From an uncultured Lachnospiraceae bacterium (GTDB lineage: Bacteria > Bacillota > Clostridia > Lachnospirales > Lachnospiraceae): 15,364 nt of DNA. This document shows positions 14,749-15,364 of this stretch, one piece after another. The translations under genes and the position numbers were made by a program. The number at the start of each line of letters is the position of its first letter. Positions within the stretch are counted from its first letter, which is position 1. The notes below the pieces were generated by a model, which saw only the letters and a program-made list of their open reading frames with translations, had not been told where the DNA came from and searched no databases. The stretch covers positions 1-15,364 of the forward strand of contig CAJUDY010000059.1 in assembly GCA_910584945.1 (NCBI GenBank), written 5' to 3'.

Positions 14749-15194
14749 AGAGGCAGGGAATCTTAAACAGCGAGATCTCCCGTGTGCTTACATATATGGG
14801 ACATACCGATCAGATCTGTATCGGAGACTGTGGACTCCCGATTCCGGAGGAGACCGAGCGGATCGATCTGGCGCTCCGCTTCGGCCAGCCTTCTTTTATG
14901 GAAGTGTTAAAGGAAGTGGCAGGGGATATGAAGATCGAGAAGATCTTTCTGGCGGAAGAGATCCGCACCTGCAATCCGGAGTTGGAACAGGAGATCAAAC
15001 AGTTCTTTGCCCTTTTTGAAACCGGTTGCGAAACGGGTTTCAAAAAGGAAAAGAAAGAGGAACCGACCGTAGAGGTCGAATATGTATCCCATGAGAAGCT
15101 GAAAGAGATGACAAAAGCATGCAGGGCGGTCATCCGCACCGGAGAGACTACGCCTTATGCAAATATCATCCTGCAGTCTGGGTGTATTTTTTAA
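14745..15194 (+). CDS. rbsD: D-ribose pyranase, with an unusual insertion
   Basis: A 149-residue RbsD that interconverts the beta-pyranose and beta-furanose forms of ribose, supplying the form used by ribokinase. Seen: MKRQGILNSEISRVL at the N-terminus, GHTD at 19-22 with catalytic H20, DCGLPIP at 28-34, FLAEEI at 68-73, VEYVSHEKLKEMTK at 111-124 and RTGETTPYANIILQSG at 131-146. The protein is longer than the usual 131-139 residues. The extra residues fall at about 86-108, a Lys/Glu-rich stretch before VEVEYV, and coincide with a large inverted repeat in the DNA. All expected motifs around it are intact, so the enzyme is probably active. The start overlaps the rbsK stop. Confidence 0.93.
   Translation: MKRQGILNSEISRVLTYMGHTDQICIGDCGLPIPEETERIDLALRFGQPSFMEVLKEVAGDMKIEKIFLAEEIRTCNPELEQEIKQFFALFETGCETGFKKEKKEEPTVEVEYVSHEKLKEMTKACRAVIRTGETTPYANIILQSGCIF
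15011..15048. repeat. Inverted repeat inside rbsD, operator-like
   Basis: CCTTTTTGAAACC (15011-15023) and GGTTTCAAAAAGG (15036-15048) are perfect 13-bp complements. Inside, GTT and AAC pair around a GCGA loop after one G-G mismatch. The right part, CGAAACGGGTTTCA (15029-15042), matches the rbsR operator at 12 of 14 bases. It encodes RbsD residues 89-102, within the apparent insertion. Confidence 0.75.
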
Positions 15195-15234
15195 AAACGG
15201 AACTTGAAAAACAGCAGCGGACCGGACGGAACCC

Positions 15235-15274
15235 GGGAGGATTTGCAGACGCAAAAGAGGCTGAAAATCCTCCC
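15235..15274 (+). promoter_or_regulatory. Hairpin downstream of rbsD with alternative pairing
   Basis: GGGAGGATTT (15235-15244) and AAATCCTCCC (15265-15274) are perfect 10-bp complements with a 20-base loop. A competing small hairpin, TTTGC (15242-15246) with GCAAA (15251-15255), uses part of the left arm. There is no T-run after it, so read-through into the next genes is likely. The rest of 15195-15364 contains no gene start that I can support; an ABC transporter gene would be expected beyond the window. Confidence 0.5.
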
Positions 15275-15364
15275 AGACCAGGGGGTCAGGAAGGGAAGCT
15301 GCAGAACTTGAAAGCAATTTGGTGAAATGTCAAGAGGAAAATAAAAAAGATTTTCTGGAAGAAG

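Noticed and set aside
15265..15364. Open frame running off the right edge (possible GTG start at 15322)
   Set aside because: There is no convincing ribosome binding site and the residues do not resemble RbsA, RbsB or RbsC; too short to support.

Overview
The window looks like chromosome of a Clostridia-class Firmicute, most likely a Lachnospiraceae gut anaerobe. The grounds are the strong AGGAGG-type ribosome binding sites, TTGACA/TATAAT promoters, and a set of families common in that group: DUF4179 with an ECF sigma factor, DUF4869, an AgrC-like kinase with a LytTR regulator, and ribose operon genes. This placement is inference from protein resemblance; no database search was run.

Region 1 (1-5546) is accessory in character. 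It holds the tail of a probable membrane protein, a very A/T-rich 1238-residue YobI-like membrane P-loop NTPase, a cysteine-rich DUF3795 protein, an acidic protein of unknown function and a SMI1/KNR4-type protein. The NTPase differs visibly in base composition from the right half of the window, which suggests horizontal acquisition. The last two genes look like orphan immunity-type genes.

Region 2 (5547-8960) starts with a 21-bp tandem duplication inside a possible 49-codon small ORF. An ECF sigma factor and a membrane-anchored DUF4179 protein (probable anti-sigma partner) follow, 3 bp apart. Next is a two-gene unit with its own extended -10 promoter: a DUF4869 protein and an ATPase with Walker motifs plus what looks like a degenerate TOPRIM-like domain. 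The unit is followed by an unusually long imperfect hairpin.

Region 3 (9001-12483) holds a minus-strand coiled-coil protein of unknown function, then deoC (deoxyribose-phosphate aldolase) on the plus strand behind a clear promoter. A minus-strand two-component operon converges on deoC: a LytTR response regulator followed by an AgrC-like histidine kinase. The two genes overlap by 4 bases (GTGA), and the kinase stop lies inside the end of deoC.

Region 4 (12484-15364) is the start of a ribose operon: rbsR (LacI family), rbsK and rbsD; transporter genes would be expected beyond the right edge. A TTGACA-N17-TATACT promoter is overlapped by a perfect 14-bp palindrome, which implies RbsR autorepression. 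A near-copy of that operator lies in a large inverted repeat inside rbsD. RbsD and RbsK convert ribose to ribose-5-phosphate, while DeoC cleaves deoxyribose-5-phosphate, so regions 3 and 4 share a pentose and nucleoside-sugar theme. No tRNA, rRNA, CRISPR array or intact insertion sequence was seen.
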